A stretch of DNA of 64,000 bases. It comes from DMER01 sp003451645 (GTDB lineage Bacteria > Pseudomonadota > Alphaproteobacteria > Micropepsales > Micropepsaceae). A model generated the notes under the pieces. It had not been told where the DNA came from. It made no database searches and saw nothing but the letters and a program-made list of their open reading frames with translations. The stretch lies in contig DALYLR010000005.1 in assembly GCA_031976175.1 (NCBI GenBank), forward strand, positions 1 through 64,000. The letters are read 5' to 3'. Shown here piece after piece: positions 54,258 through 63,124 of the stretch (position 1 is its first letter; each line of letters starts with the position of its first letter). Both the position numbers and the translations under genes were made by a program.

Positions 54258-54299
54258 GCAGGTTGCGCGGCCGGATTGCAACACCTGTATGCAACCTGC
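54258..54299. repeat. Nested inverted repeat of unknown role
   Basis: Perfect 9-base arms GCAGGTTGC (54258-54266) and GCAACCTGC (54291-54299), and inside them TTGCA (54276-54280) pairing with TGCAA (54290-54294) on a different axis. It lies between the thioesterase end and the small membrane protein gene. It could be an operator or a weak hairpin terminator without a T-run. Confidence 0.4.
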
Positions 54300-54406
54300 G
54301 CATGCCCCTCATGCATGAGCGATGTTTCATTTGAGCTTTGTTTGAAGAGGGCCTATCTCTTGCATCAGCTGGCGGAATAGTCAGCTGCCTATGGAGGGAC
54401 TGGGAC

Positions 54407-54706
54407 ATGCGCGGGATCGACGATTGGGGCTTCATGTTGACGTTGGTGGTTGCCGTTGGTGGTGCGATGATGTTCACGCAGCCCAAGGCACAAGTTGGCC
54501 AAATCGCATCGGTGCGCCCTGCCGAGGAACTCCCGGTCTCCGCGACCGAGAGCTACAAGCTGACGGTCACCGCGAAGCGCAAGCCCAAGAATTGCCGTGA
54601 CCTGACCAATGCTTCGCCTGAGCTGATCGACTATTGCAGCTCCGTCGCCGGTCAGCAGGCGGTTGAGACCCTTGAATTGGTCGCACCTGGGCTGGCCGTT
54701 AAGTAA
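54407..54706 (+). CDS. Small single-pass membrane protein, unknown function
   Basis: 99 residues; ATG 54407 with GGAGG upstream. One N-terminal hydrophobic helix (WGFMLTLVVAVGGAMMF) and a periplasmic tail with two cysteines (PKNCRDLTNASPELIDYCSS). No known domain; the tail may be disulfide-linked. It sits between two convergent strands with no operon partner. Confidence 0.6.
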   Translation: MRGIDDWGFMLTLVVAVGGAMMFTQPKAQVGQIASVRPAEELPVSATESYKLTVTAKRKPKNCRDLTNASPELIDYCSSVAGQQAVETLELVAPGLAVK

Positions 54707-54751
54707 GACCTGCACTGTCGGCAGACTTTGAGCGGCGCCCATCCGAGGCGA

Positions 54752-56245
54752 TTAGGCGTCGCGCTCGTCCAGGATGACGGGGTATCCCCATAACCGCTCC
54801 ACATGCCGCAACACGGCGTCCCGCGTCGCCGCGTGCAGAGCCACGCCGCGTCTGCGCCAATGCCGCAACCGAAGGGTCCGGTCGCCCGACAGATCCGCCT
54901 CCACCACTTGGATGTCTGGCTGATGGGCGGCGAGCTCGTAGGTGCGGGCGAGCGCATTGCGTACCCGGCGGTAACCCAACTCATTATGGATCGCCGAGAC
55001 CGAATAGGTTGGCTCTTCCGCCTTATCGTGGATCGCAAACAGCTTGAGGTCGCGAATGACCTTGGGGCTCAGATATTGCTGGATGAAGCTGTCATCGCGG
55101 TATTGTGCCCAGGCGTCCTTGAGCACGTCGCGCCAGTCACCGCGCCCGGCGATTTGCGGGAACCAGTCCCGGTCCTCATCACTTGGCGCCTCGGAGATGC
55201 GCTTGATGTCCGCCATCATCGCAAAACCCAACGCATACGGGTTGATGCCGTAATAGCGGCCATCGTCGAACCCTGTCTGCATCACCACGTTTGAGTGGCT
55301 GTGCAGGAACTCCAAAATCGAGCCTTCCGGGATTTGCCCCAGATCATAAAGCCGGTTCATCACATAGTGATGGACGAATGTGGCACAGCCTTCGTTCATC
55401 ACTTTGGTCTGCATCTGCGGGTAAAAGTATTGCGCCACATTGCGCACGATGCGCAGGCATTCGCGCTGCCACCCGCGCAATCCGGGCGAGTACTTTTCGA
55501 TAAAATAGATCAGGTTCTCTTCCGGCAGCTTCATGGCCTGCTTGGCGGGCATATCCTCGTCGTCATCGGCGAAGCTGCGTTCCGCCAGCGCCTCGCGCGG
55601 AGGCAGGGTGCGAAAGAACAAATCGTTGAAGCTTTCCTCCTGATAGGCCTCGCGGCGGCGGCGGCGTGCATCGGCTTGCACCCGGGTGGGCCGCGGCGGG
55701 CGCTGATAGCGGAACACGCCCTGATCCATCAGTGCATGCGCACTGTCCAGCGTTTGCTCGACCGCCTCAAAGCCATAGCGCTCCTCGCAGGCCGAGACAT
55801 ATTTCTTGGCAAAGCTCAGATAGTCCAAAATCGTGTCCGCATTGGTCCATTGGCGGAACAGGTAATTATTCTTGAAAAAGTGGTTATGCCCAAAACACGC
55901 ATGCGCCATGACCAGCGCCTGCATGGTCATGGAGTTCTCCTCCATCAAATAGGCGATACAGGGGTTGGAATTGATCACCACCTCATAGGCGAGGCCTGAC
56001 CAGCCCTTGCGATAGGATTGCTCCTCGCGCGCAAAGACCTTGCCGAACGACCAATGATGATACATCAGCGGCATCGCGTGGCTGCTATAGGCGTCGAGCA
56101 TCTGTTCGGAGGAAATCAGCTCGATCTGATTGGGATAGACGTCGAGGGCCAGATCCTTCAGCGCGATGTCCTCAATCGCCTTGAAGGTGCGGTCGAGGGT
56201 CTGAAAGTCCCACTCCGAGCCCGTATACAGCAGCGTGCCGCTCAT
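54752..56245 (-). CDS. spoVR: SpoVR-family protein
   Basis: 497 residues from ATG 56245. Shows LLYTGSEWDFQTLDRTFKAI, EEQSYRKGWSGLAYEVVINS, NNYLFRQWTNADTILDYLSF, NEGCATFVHHYVMNRLYDLG and a C-terminal GYRRVRNALARTYELAAHQP, all conserved in SpoVR/YcgB. The function is unclear; in gammaproteobacteria it is stress-induced together with YeaGH. The upstream 80 residues of the longer open frame lie in the yeaH 3' end and are not counted. It overlaps the yeaH stop by 4 bases. Confidence 0.92.
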   Translation of the reverse strand: MSGTLLYTGSEWDFQTLDRTFKAIEDIALKDLALDVYPNQIELISSEQMLDAYSSHAMPLMYHHWSFGKVFAREEQSYRKGWSGLAYEVVINSNPCIAYLMEENSMTMQALVMAHACFGHNHFFKNNYLFRQWTNADTILDYLSFAKKYVSACEERYGFEAVEQTLDSAHALMDQGVFRYQRPPRPTRVQADARRRRREAYQEESFNDLFFRTLPPREALAERSFADDDEDMPAKQAMKLPEENLIYFIEKYSPGLRGWQRECLRIVRNVAQYFYPQMQTKVMNEGCATFVHHYVMNRLYDLGQIPEGSILEFLHSHSNVVMQTGFDDGRYYGINPYALGFAMMADIKRISEAPSDEDRDWFPQIAGRGDWRDVLKDAWAQYRDDSFIQQYLSPKVIRDLKLFAIHDKAEEPTYSVSAIHNELGYRRVRNALARTYELAAHQPDIQVVEADLSGDRTLRLRHWRRRGVALHAATRDAVLRHVERLWGYPVILDERDA

Positions 56246-57546
56246 CCTGCCCTCGCGCTGTCTTTGGAGAAAAGCTCCCGGAAGACGGGGAAAATATCCG
56301 AGGGCTTGGCGATGCGCTTGGTGGCGAAATTGTCCCAGCCCTTGGCCACGGTGCGATAGGCGCGCCAGAGCTCCGCTCCGGATTCCTCCGAGGCAAAGAC
56401 CTCCATCTCGCGCTCGTCCAGGATTTCGATATAGGCGTAGTACTGACAAATCGGCATGATGTCTTCGTTGAGCATGTCGACGCACCGCGAGGCATCCCCG
56501 CTTTGCGTATAGCCGTCGGAGGCTTGCGCCGCATAGATGTTCCAGTCGCCGGTATCATACCGCTCACGGACGATTTTCAGCATCTCCTCCAGCGCGGTCG
56601 AGACAATGGTACCGCCCGATTGGCGGGAATAGAAAAACTCGTGCTCATCGACCTCTTGCGCGTCGTGGGTGTGGCGGATGAATACAATGTCGAGCTTGTC
56701 ATAGCGGCGCTTGAGGAACAGATGCAGCAGCATGAAAAAGCGCTTCGCCAGGTCCTTCTCCCGCTCGCCCATCGACCCTGACACGTCCATCAGGCAAAAC
56801 ATGACCGCTTGCGAGGTCGGCACCGGCTCCTTGGTGAAGGCGTTGTAGCGCACGTCAACCGGGTCCAGAAATGGCACCCATTTGCGCTTGCGCTCCAATT
56901 CTTTTAGCTCCGCGCGCAAGACCGCGAGCCTTTCATCGGGCGCGCCTGCCCGCTCCAATTGCTCGATCTCCAGTGCTAGAGCGGCGATCTGCTCGGGCTT
57001 GGGGCGGCGCATGGCCAGACGGCGCCCAAAGGAGTTGCGCATCGTCCGTACAAGGTTGATGTTGTTGGGCGTGCCCGCGGTCGTAAAGCCGGCGCGGCGC
57101 CAACTATAGGTCTTGATCTCCTTCAACGCCGTTTTCACCAGATTGGGCAGCTCAAGGTCCTCGAAAAAGATATCCAGCACCTCGTCCTGGGACAGCGTGA
57201 AGGAGAAATCATCCTCGCTGTCGCCCGAGGTGGAGGCGTCCTTGCCCCGACCCTGCCCGCCGCCTTGTTGCGGCTTCTTGATCTGATCGCCTTCGCTGAA
57301 ATCCTTATTGCCGGGATAGACGCGGGTGTCCTCGCCCGTCGCGCGGTCAAGGCGGAAGCGCGGCTCCTTGGTTGAGCGGGTCGGGATCGAGATTTTCTGA
57401 TCCTTGGCAAAGTCGGCAACCGTGCGCTCCTTCAGCGCCTTTTGCACCGCCTCTTTGATCTCGGCCCTGGCGCGCCGGACAAAACGCTGCCGATTGCCCA
57501 AAGACTTGCCCCGGGGATTGAGCCTGCGGTCAATGAACTGTGTCAT
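56242..57546 (-). CDS. yeaH: YeaH/YhbH-family protein (DUF444, VWA-like)
   Basis: 434 residues. N-terminal FIDRRLNPRGKSLGNRQRF (a family hallmark), an RLDRATGEDTRVYPGNKDF segment, Gly/Lys-rich GGGQGRGKDASTSGDSE linker and a VWA fold with MIDAS-like DVSGSMGEREKDLAKRFF and FIRHTHDAQEVDEHEFFYSR. It works with the PrkA kinase (YeaG) in nutrient and acid-stress responses. The spoVR start overlaps its stop. Gap of 133 bases to the prkA end upstream. Confidence 0.93.
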   Translation of the reverse strand: MTQFIDRRLNPRGKSLGNRQRFVRRARAEIKEAVQKALKERTVADFAKDQKISIPTRSTKEPRFRLDRATGEDTRVYPGNKDFSEGDQIKKPQQGGGQGRGKDASTSGDSEDDFSFTLSQDEVLDIFFEDLELPNLVKTALKEIKTYSWRRAGFTTAGTPNNINLVRTMRNSFGRRLAMRRPKPEQIAALALEIEQLERAGAPDERLAVLRAELKELERKRKWVPFLDPVDVRYNAFTKEPVPTSQAVMFCLMDVSGSMGEREKDLAKRFFMLLHLFLKRRYDKLDIVFIRHTHDAQEVDEHEFFYSRQSGGTIVSTALEEMLKIVRERYDTGDWNIYAAQASDGYTQSGDASRCVDMLNEDIMPICQYYAYIEILDEREMEVFASEESGAELWRAYRTVAKGWDNFATKRIAKPSDIFPVFRELFSKDSARAG

Positions 57547-57679
57547 GCGGTCCGGTGCTGCCTTTCACATCGTCTAGCCAGCTTGGCCTAATCCCCGCGG
57601 GCTCACAAGTCTCGAGGACGGCACCAATCTGTGACCGGTGCAAAGGGCGTCCACATGAACGCCCCTGCCCATGGCCAGC

Positions 57680-59626
57680 CTAACCAGCCTTGTTCACCCG
57701 CATATACCATTCGACCAAGCGGCGGACCTGACGCGGCGTGTAATGGCGCGCGAGCATGCGCTTCACAAACTCATTGTGCTTGTTCTGCGTGTCGTTGTCC
57801 TTTTTAGACTCAAAGGAAATCACGGGCAGCAGATCTTCCACCTGCGAGAACATGCGCTTTTCGATCACGGAGCGGATTTTCTCGTAAGACGTCCAGGAGG
57901 GATTGCGCCCCTCATTGGCGGCGCGGTGGCGGAGCGCGAATTTGACCACTTCGTTCCGGAAGTCCTTGGGGTTTGCGATGCCCGCGGGCTTTTCGATCTT
58001 GGACAATTCCTGATCGATCAGATTGCGGTCGAGCAATTGCCCGGTATCCGGGTCCTTGAAATCCTGATCCTCGATCCAGGCATCAGCATAAGCGATATAC
58101 CGGTCGAACAGATTTTGTCCGTATTCGGAGTAGCTCTCCAGATAGGCCTTCTGGATTTCCTTGCCGATGAACTCCGCATAGCGCGGTGCCAATTCGGTCT
58201 TGATCGCCTCCAGATAGCGCCGCTCGGTCTCCTCTGCCATTTGCTCGCGCTTGATGGATTGCTCCAGCACATACATCAGATGCACCGGATCGGCCGCCAC
58301 TTCGGTGGTGTCGAAGTTGAACGTCTCCGACAGGACCTTATAGGCAAAGCGCGTGGAGATGCCGTTCATGCCCTCGTCCACGCCCGCCGAGTCGCGATAT
58401 TCCTGCAGCGATTTGGCCTTGGGGTCGGTGTCTTTCAGCTTCTCGCCGTCATAGACGCGCAGCTTGGAATAGAGGTTGGAGTTCTCATGCTCCTTCAACC
58501 GCGTCATCACGCAGAATTTGGCGAGCATCTCCAAGGTCTCGGGCGCGCAGGGCGAATTGCCGAGCTCAGAGCCGCGTAACAGCTTGCGATAGATCTGCAC
58601 TTCTTCGGTGGCGCGCAGGCAATAAGGCACCGTCACCACGCAGATGCGGTCTAGGAACGCCTCGTTATTCTTGTTGCCCTTGAACTGGGTCCACTCCGCC
58701 TCGTTGGAGTGCGCCAGCACCACGCCCGTGAAGGGGATCGGCCCCAAGGATTCCGTGCCGACATAGTTGCCCTCTTGCGTGGCGGTCAGCAGCGGGTGCA
58801 GCACCTTGATCGGCGCCTTGAACATTTCAACGAATTCCAGCAAGCCCTGATTGGCGCGGCACAGACCGCCCGAATAGGAATAGGCGTCGCTGTCATTCTG
58901 GCTGAAACGCTCCAGCATGCGGATATCGACCTTGCCGACTAGCGAGGAGATATCCTGGTTGTTCTCATCCCCCGGCTCGGTCTTGGCAACGCCGATTTGG
59001 CGCAGCTTTGAGGGATAGATGCGGGCCACTTCAAACTTGGAAATGTCGCCGCCAAATTCGTCCAAGCGCTTGACCGCCCAGGGGCTCATGATCCCGGTGA
59101 GACGATGCTTTTCGATGCCATAGCGATCCGACAACAGGCTCGCCAGCTCCGCCGAGCGGAACAATCCGAGCGGTGATTCGAATACGGGCGACAGTGCATC
59201 ACCCGCCTTAAGCACATAGATCGGGTGAACCTCCATCAGGTCCTTCAAGCGCTCGGCCAGCGATGATTTGCCGCCGCCCACAGGGCCCAGCAGATAGAGG
59301 ATCTGCCTGCGCTCTTCCAAGCCCTGCGCCGAATGCTTGAAATAGCCCACGATCCGCTCGATCGTGTCTTCCATCCCAAAGAAGCCTTCAAACGCCTTGT
59401 AGAGTTTGATCGTGCGATTGAAGAACATGCGCGCCAAACGCGGATCGCGCGAGGTATCGACGAACTCCGGCTCCCCGATCGCCGCGATCATCCGCTCCGC
59501 GGGGGAGGAGTACATCATCTTGTCGTCGCGGGCTGCGAGCAGATAATCACGCAGCGACATCGACTCGAATTGCTCCCGCGCATAGGCACGCGAGAAGGCA
59601 TCAAAGACATCCAGCTTACCGCTCAT
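57680..59626 (-). CDS. prkA: PrkA (YeaG) serine kinase / AAA-type protein
   Basis: 648 residues from ATG 59626 (a GTG two codons upstream is the other option). The AAA-like part has Walker A LLGPVGGGKSSLAERLKDLM and an SNEAEW sensor motif; the C-terminal PrkA domain holds TSYEKIRSVIEKRMFSQVED and the late HYTPRQVRRLVEWYM tail. E. coli YeaG is a serine kinase of the starvation response and Bacillus PrkA acts in sporulation. It heads the conserved order prkA-yeaH-spoVR. The 5' region 59633-60110 holds the promoter, but no clear -24/-12 sigma54 box was found. Confidence 0.94.
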   Translation of the reverse strand: MSGKLDVFDAFSRAYAREQFESMSLRDYLLAARDDKMMYSSPAERMIAAIGEPEFVDTSRDPRLARMFFNRTIKLYKAFEGFFGMEDTIERIVGYFKHSAQGLEERRQILYLLGPVGGGKSSLAERLKDLMEVHPIYVLKAGDALSPVFESPLGLFRSAELASLLSDRYGIEKHRLTGIMSPWAVKRLDEFGGDISKFEVARIYPSKLRQIGVAKTEPGDENNQDISSLVGKVDIRMLERFSQNDSDAYSYSGGLCRANQGLLEFVEMFKAPIKVLHPLLTATQEGNYVGTESLGPIPFTGVVLAHSNEAEWTQFKGNKNNEAFLDRICVVTVPYCLRATEEVQIYRKLLRGSELGNSPCAPETLEMLAKFCVMTRLKEHENSNLYSKLRVYDGEKLKDTDPKAKSLQEYRDSAGVDEGMNGISTRFAYKVLSETFNFDTTEVAADPVHLMYVLEQSIKREQMAEETERRYLEAIKTELAPRYAEFIGKEIQKAYLESYSEYGQNLFDRYIAYADAWIEDQDFKDPDTGQLLDRNLIDQELSKIEKPAGIANPKDFRNEVVKFALRHRAANEGRNPSWTSYEKIRSVIEKRMFSQVEDLLPVISFESKKDNDTQNKHNEFVKRMLARHYTPRQVRRLVEWYMRVNKAG

Positions 59627-59632
59627 GTTCAC

Positions 59633-60110
59633 CGCCTAAAGACGTTGCCGTGCCGCTCTCATCTTCGTGTCCCGGTTGGGCCGCGCTGAGAGCACGCAAA
59701 CGGGCGCGTTGCCCAACAGTTTCATATTTCGACATAGTGCCGGTTTGATCTGAAACAATCCTTAACCCTTTGACCATTCCGCCAGCACCCTTCTTTGCAA
59801 TGGCGTGAGCATTGTACTCCCGCATTCGCATGCGCCCAAGCATCTCATGCAGGGGCTTGTGTCGGAAAAGCCTGTCAACTCTGCCACTGTGCAACACTCG
59901 GACCAGCGCGGCTGTCTCACCTGAAAAAAGCGTAAGCCGCAATTGCGCCGCATTGACCCCAAGCAAGCGCCACATTCCCGGCACTACCGTCAGGGCCAGC
60001 ACAGCCAGACATGGTGTGGTGCGGCTGCGAATAAGCGGCGCTGACAGCGGATCGGACGCCAACGCCTGCCGCAGCATTGCTCGACCACAAAAACAGGGAG
60101 CCCTCGTGCG
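59633..60110. other. Divergent intergenic region between prkA and the VWA-protein gene
   Basis: About 480 bases with both divergent promoters somewhere inside. An open frame on the minus strand at 59616-60077 spans it (153 codons) but has weak third-position GC (about 55% in the stretch I checked), no recognisable domain and overlaps the prkA start, so I do not call it a gene. No palindromic operator or RNA gene stands out. Confidence 0.5.
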
Positions 60111-61679
60111 ATGCCAGCGAAGCTACTGAAGACGCTGAAAAAATCTTGCCTCGCGGCCTTGGCCGCCACCTTGCTGACCAGCGTGCCCGCCTGGGCCGCA
60201 ACACTCTCTGCAAAAGCCGAATTGGATCAGCCGGTCGTGGTTCAAGGTGACACGCGCACCGTCTATGTGATGGTGCAATTCGAGGCAGATGACGAGGAGA
60301 TCAACCGCGCCGACCGGCCGCCGCTCAATTTGTCCCTCGTGCTTGACCGCTCTGGCTCTATGGCAGACGCCGGCAAAATGGACTACCTCAAGCGCGCTGC
60401 GAAACTCGCCGTGCAACAATTGAGCGAGCGCGACACCTTGTCCATCGTTGAGTATGACGATGCGATTACCGTTATGGTCAATCCGACGCGCGTTAACGAA
60501 CACCGCTCGATTTCCCGTCAGATCGATGAGCTTGAGCCGCGTGGCTCAACGAACCTCGCAGGCGGCCTATCGCAAGGTGTGGAGGAAGCAGGCGATGCGC
60601 GCGAAAGGCTTGCACAAGCCCCGGGCACCCTCACCCGCGTGATCCTCATGTCCGATGGCCTGGCGAATGTGGGTGAGACCAATCCTGGCAACATCAACCG
60701 CATGGTGCGCGATGCCAAAGGTCAGGGTATCCGTGTCTCCTCAATGGGCCTCGGCCGCGACTATGACGAGGACCTCATGCAAGCGATCGCTGAGAATGGC
60801 GGCGGCCGCTACTACTATATTGAGCACCCGACCCAGATCGCGCGGATTTTCGAGGAAGAACTCGCCAGCCTCTTCCGTACCACAGCGCGCGATTGCGAGC
60901 TGACCTTTGAGGGCTCATCCGCGGTTCAAAAGGCGGAAATCGTAGGCTTTGAGGGTACGGGCCGCGCCTTGCGCCAACCGGTCGAAGACTTCTATGCAGG
61001 CGAGAAGCGCTCGGTCCTGCTCCGTCTTGATGTCAAGGCGGGTCAGACGGGTTCGCTCGATCTAGGCCAACTCAAGGTCAAGTACCGCCCCGTCAAAGGG
61101 GAGGCCGTGCAGAGCTTTACAGCACCCATTGCCGTCAGCGTGACGCAGGATGCAGCGGCCGCCAAGCGCGCCATCAACAAGACCGTCTCGGTGGAGGCAG
61201 CCCTTGTCGAGGCCGAGCGTGGCCAAAAGGCGCAAGTCAAATTGTTTGAGGCCGGGCGCCGCGATGAGGCGGCAAAAAACCTCTCGGTCCTCGCCAAAGA
61301 GTTGGAATCGCGCAACGCTGACCTTAAGGACGACCGTATCAAGCGCAAGATCGAATCCCTCAGTGTCGAGAACCGCCAAATGACGGCCGCTGCTGCACCC
61401 GCCGCGCAGCAAGCCTATCTGAAGGCCTCCAAAAACCGGCTCTATCAAGCCAAGCAAGGCAAGCGCGGCCTCCAGCAATTGCAGATGGGTGACAAGGGCA
61501 TCGAGGTTGAGCGGCTGCAAGAGGCGCTGAAGCAAGCGGGTCACTATCAGGGCAAAATCGACGGTGTGTTCGATGCGGATGTGAAGACCGCTGTCGAGTC
61601 CTACCAAAGGGCGCAGAAGACCAACCAATCTGACGGCGTGGCCGGAGCCGAGACGATGGACAAGCTCGGCATTTATTGA
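60111..61679 (+). CDS. Exported VWA-domain protein with C-terminal peptidoglycan-binding domain
   Basis: 522 residues. Signal peptide ~1-29 (KSCLAALAATLLTSVPAWAA). VWA domain with intact MIDAS: LVLDRSGSMADAGKMDYL, the Thr in ELEPRGSTNLAGGL and LMSDGLANVGETN. A linker carries a coiled-coil-like Lys/Arg-rich segment (~330-420). The end is a PG_binding_1 domain: LQMGDKGIEVERLQEALKQA, HYQGKIDGVFDADVKTAVES. It should be a periplasmic metal-dependent binding protein tethered to the wall. Divergent from prkA. Confidence 0.88.
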   Translation: MPAKLLKTLKKSCLAALAATLLTSVPAWAATLSAKAELDQPVVVQGDTRTVYVMVQFEADDEEINRADRPPLNLSLVLDRSGSMADAGKMDYLKRAAKLAVQQLSERDTLSIVEYDDAITVMVNPTRVNEHRSISRQIDELEPRGSTNLAGGLSQGVEEAGDARERLAQAPGTLTRVILMSDGLANVGETNPGNINRMVRDAKGQGIRVSSMGLGRDYDEDLMQAIAENGGGRYYYIEHPTQIARIFEEELASLFRTTARDCELTFEGSSAVQKAEIVGFEGTGRALRQPVEDFYAGEKRSVLLRLDVKAGQTGSLDLGQLKVKYRPVKGEAVQSFTAPIAVSVTQDAAAAKRAINKTVSVEAALVEAERGQKAQVKLFEAGRRDEAAKNLSVLAKELESRNADLKDDRIKRKIESLSVENRQMTAAAAPAAQQAYLKASKNRLYQAKQGKRGLQQLQMGDKGIEVERLQEALKQAGHYQGKIDGVFDADVKTAVESYQRAQKTNQSDGVAGAETMDKLGIY

Positions 61680-61703
61680 AGCGGCTTTCTGATGGAAGAG
61701 CAC

Positions 61704-61747
61704 AGCGCAGCGCCGGAAGAGGGGACATCCTCTCCTCCCGCTGCGCT
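61704..61747 (+). terminator. Coaxial hairpin after the VWA gene
   Basis: Arms AGCGCAGCG (61704-61712) and CGCTGCGCT (61739-61747) pair perfectly and AGAGG (61718-61722) with CCTCT (61729-61733) pairs on the same axis. It starts 25 bases after the stop. There is no T-run, so it may be a terminator of Rho-assisted type or an mRNA-stabilising end. Confidence 0.5.
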
Positions 61748-61957
61748 GAAGCCATTTGCACTCCCTGTCCTGGCGTGACTATGTTGCCAAAGGGCACGGC
61801 TGGCTTACCCAACATGAATGGATGTTAGACATGCCGGTCAGCACTGGTTCAGCCAGGCAATGATTAAGTCCGCCTGCATCACCGCTGGGGCCACCCAATA
61901 TCTCAAAGTGCTGCTCAATGCTTTCCGTTGTCTTTAGGTCTTTCACAGGAGAACCAA

Positions 61958-62365
61958 ATGACCTTTATCACGAAATCTATGACCGCTGTCTTCGCGTCCG
62001 CTGTGCTCTCGCTCTCTGCGCTTCCCGCTCAAGCCAGCCAAGTCGCCAGTGAATGGTACATGGCGTCTTGGAATTGTAACATCGATGGCCGCCCGGCCCG
62101 CATGACTTGGCGCGTCGTGGACAATTCCCAGACAAGCTGCTCCGGCGGCGTTTGCACGCAAACAAGCGGCGTCGCCATCCGTGGCCGCTTTTCAGATAAT
62201 GGCGGACCTTGGGTCAGCCTCACTCGTCTGAGTTCCGGCCCGAACTTTTTGAGGCTGCGCCACGCGGACGGCAATGTCTGGCGGCTGAATGTCACAGGCC
62301 CACGCAACGCCTCAGGCTGGACGACATGGAACGGGCAACGCTATCCGCTCTCGTGCTGGCGGTAA
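61958..62365 (+). CDS. DUF6006-like secreted protein
   Basis: 135 residues. ATG 61958 with CAGGAGA upstream. Signal peptide ~1-27 (SALPAQAS). The mature part begins VASEWYMASWNCNIDGRPAR, then MTWRVVDNSQTSCSGGVCTQ, with GRFSDNGGPWVSLTR and RYPLSCWR at the end; four cysteines are spaced to form two disulfides. I recall the SWNCNIDGRPARMTW pattern from DUF6006 proteins. Function unknown; probably a small beta-rich extracellular or periplasmic protein. Confidence 0.65.
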   Translation: MTFITKSMTAVFASAVLSLSALPAQASQVASEWYMASWNCNIDGRPARMTWRVVDNSQTSCSGGVCTQTSGVAIRGRFSDNGGPWVSLTRLSSGPNFLRLRHADGNVWRLNVTGPRNASGWTTWNGQRYPLSCWR

Positions 62366-62539
62366 AAAGGGGGCTTGCGTGAACACGCGCATTCCCTGGC
62401 ATCACAGGGAACTGCCTATCACCACGGGCTCGGAGACTCACTCCGGGCTCGTAACGCGTCAATTCTGACGCCCGGGACAATCTCCCCTGTGAACAGCGCA
62501 CGAATCTCTTTGACGGACCTCTGAGATCATCCTTAGGCT

Positions 62540-63124
62540 ATGTCCAACCGTGGGGTGCCCGTCATGACCAGGCCAGCTGCTGAAGAGATCCCTCTCAACC
62601 TTCGCCTCGCGCGCCGTCAGGACGCGGCCGGCATTGCCAATGTCTTTGTGAACAGCTGGCGCGAGACCTATGCGGGCATTCTGCCCACCACTGCACTCAG
62701 CACGCTGTCCGTCACCCGCGAGGCGCGGCAATGGGCCGCCACGATCGCCAACCAAACAATGCGTACACCGACGATTGTCGCGGTCGATGCCAAGGACACA
62801 GTATTCGGTTTCGCCAATGCTGGGCCGTCGCGCGATCGCACGCTGCCGTATGAGGCTGAAGTCTATACGCTTTATGTGGCGCCAGGTCACACGGGCCAAG
62901 GGATCGGCCGCGCCCTCTTGCTCTGGAGTTTCCGGCTCTTTACGCGTTCCGGCTTTCGCACCGCGATCATCTGGGCGCTTGAGCAAAATCCGTCCCGGTT
63001 TTTCTACGAGGCGCAAGGTGGCGCTCTAGTGGCGGAACGCTCGATCAATATTTTCGGCGGCTCGCAACGTGAGGTCGGCTATGCGTGGCGCAATCTGGCA
63101 CAGGTCGCTGGCAGTCTGACGTGA
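62540..63124 (+). CDS. GNAT-family acetyltransferase
   Basis: 194 residues from ATG 62540 (another ATG at 62564). N-terminal RQDAAGIANVFVNSWRETYA (the SWRxTYxG motif found in small GNATs), motif A YTLYVAPGHTGQGIGRALLL and the C-terminal NPSRFFYEAQGGALVAERSI. It acetylates an unknown amine. Its stop overlaps the GTG of the sulfatase gene. Confidence 0.85.
   Translation: MSNRGVPVMTRPAAEEIPLNLRLARRQDAAGIANVFVNSWRETYAGILPTTALSTLSVTREARQWAATIANQTMRTPTIVAVDAKDTVFGFANAGPSRDRTLPYEAEVYTLYVAPGHTGQGIGRALLLWSFRLFTRSGFRTAIIWALEQNPSRFFYEAQGGALVAERSINIFGGSQREVGYAWRNLAQVAGSLT

Noticed and set aside
59616..60077. 153-codon minus-strand frame between prkA and the VWA gene
   Set aside because: Third-position GC is low for this genome, no domain is recognisable, and its end overlaps the prkA ribosome site.
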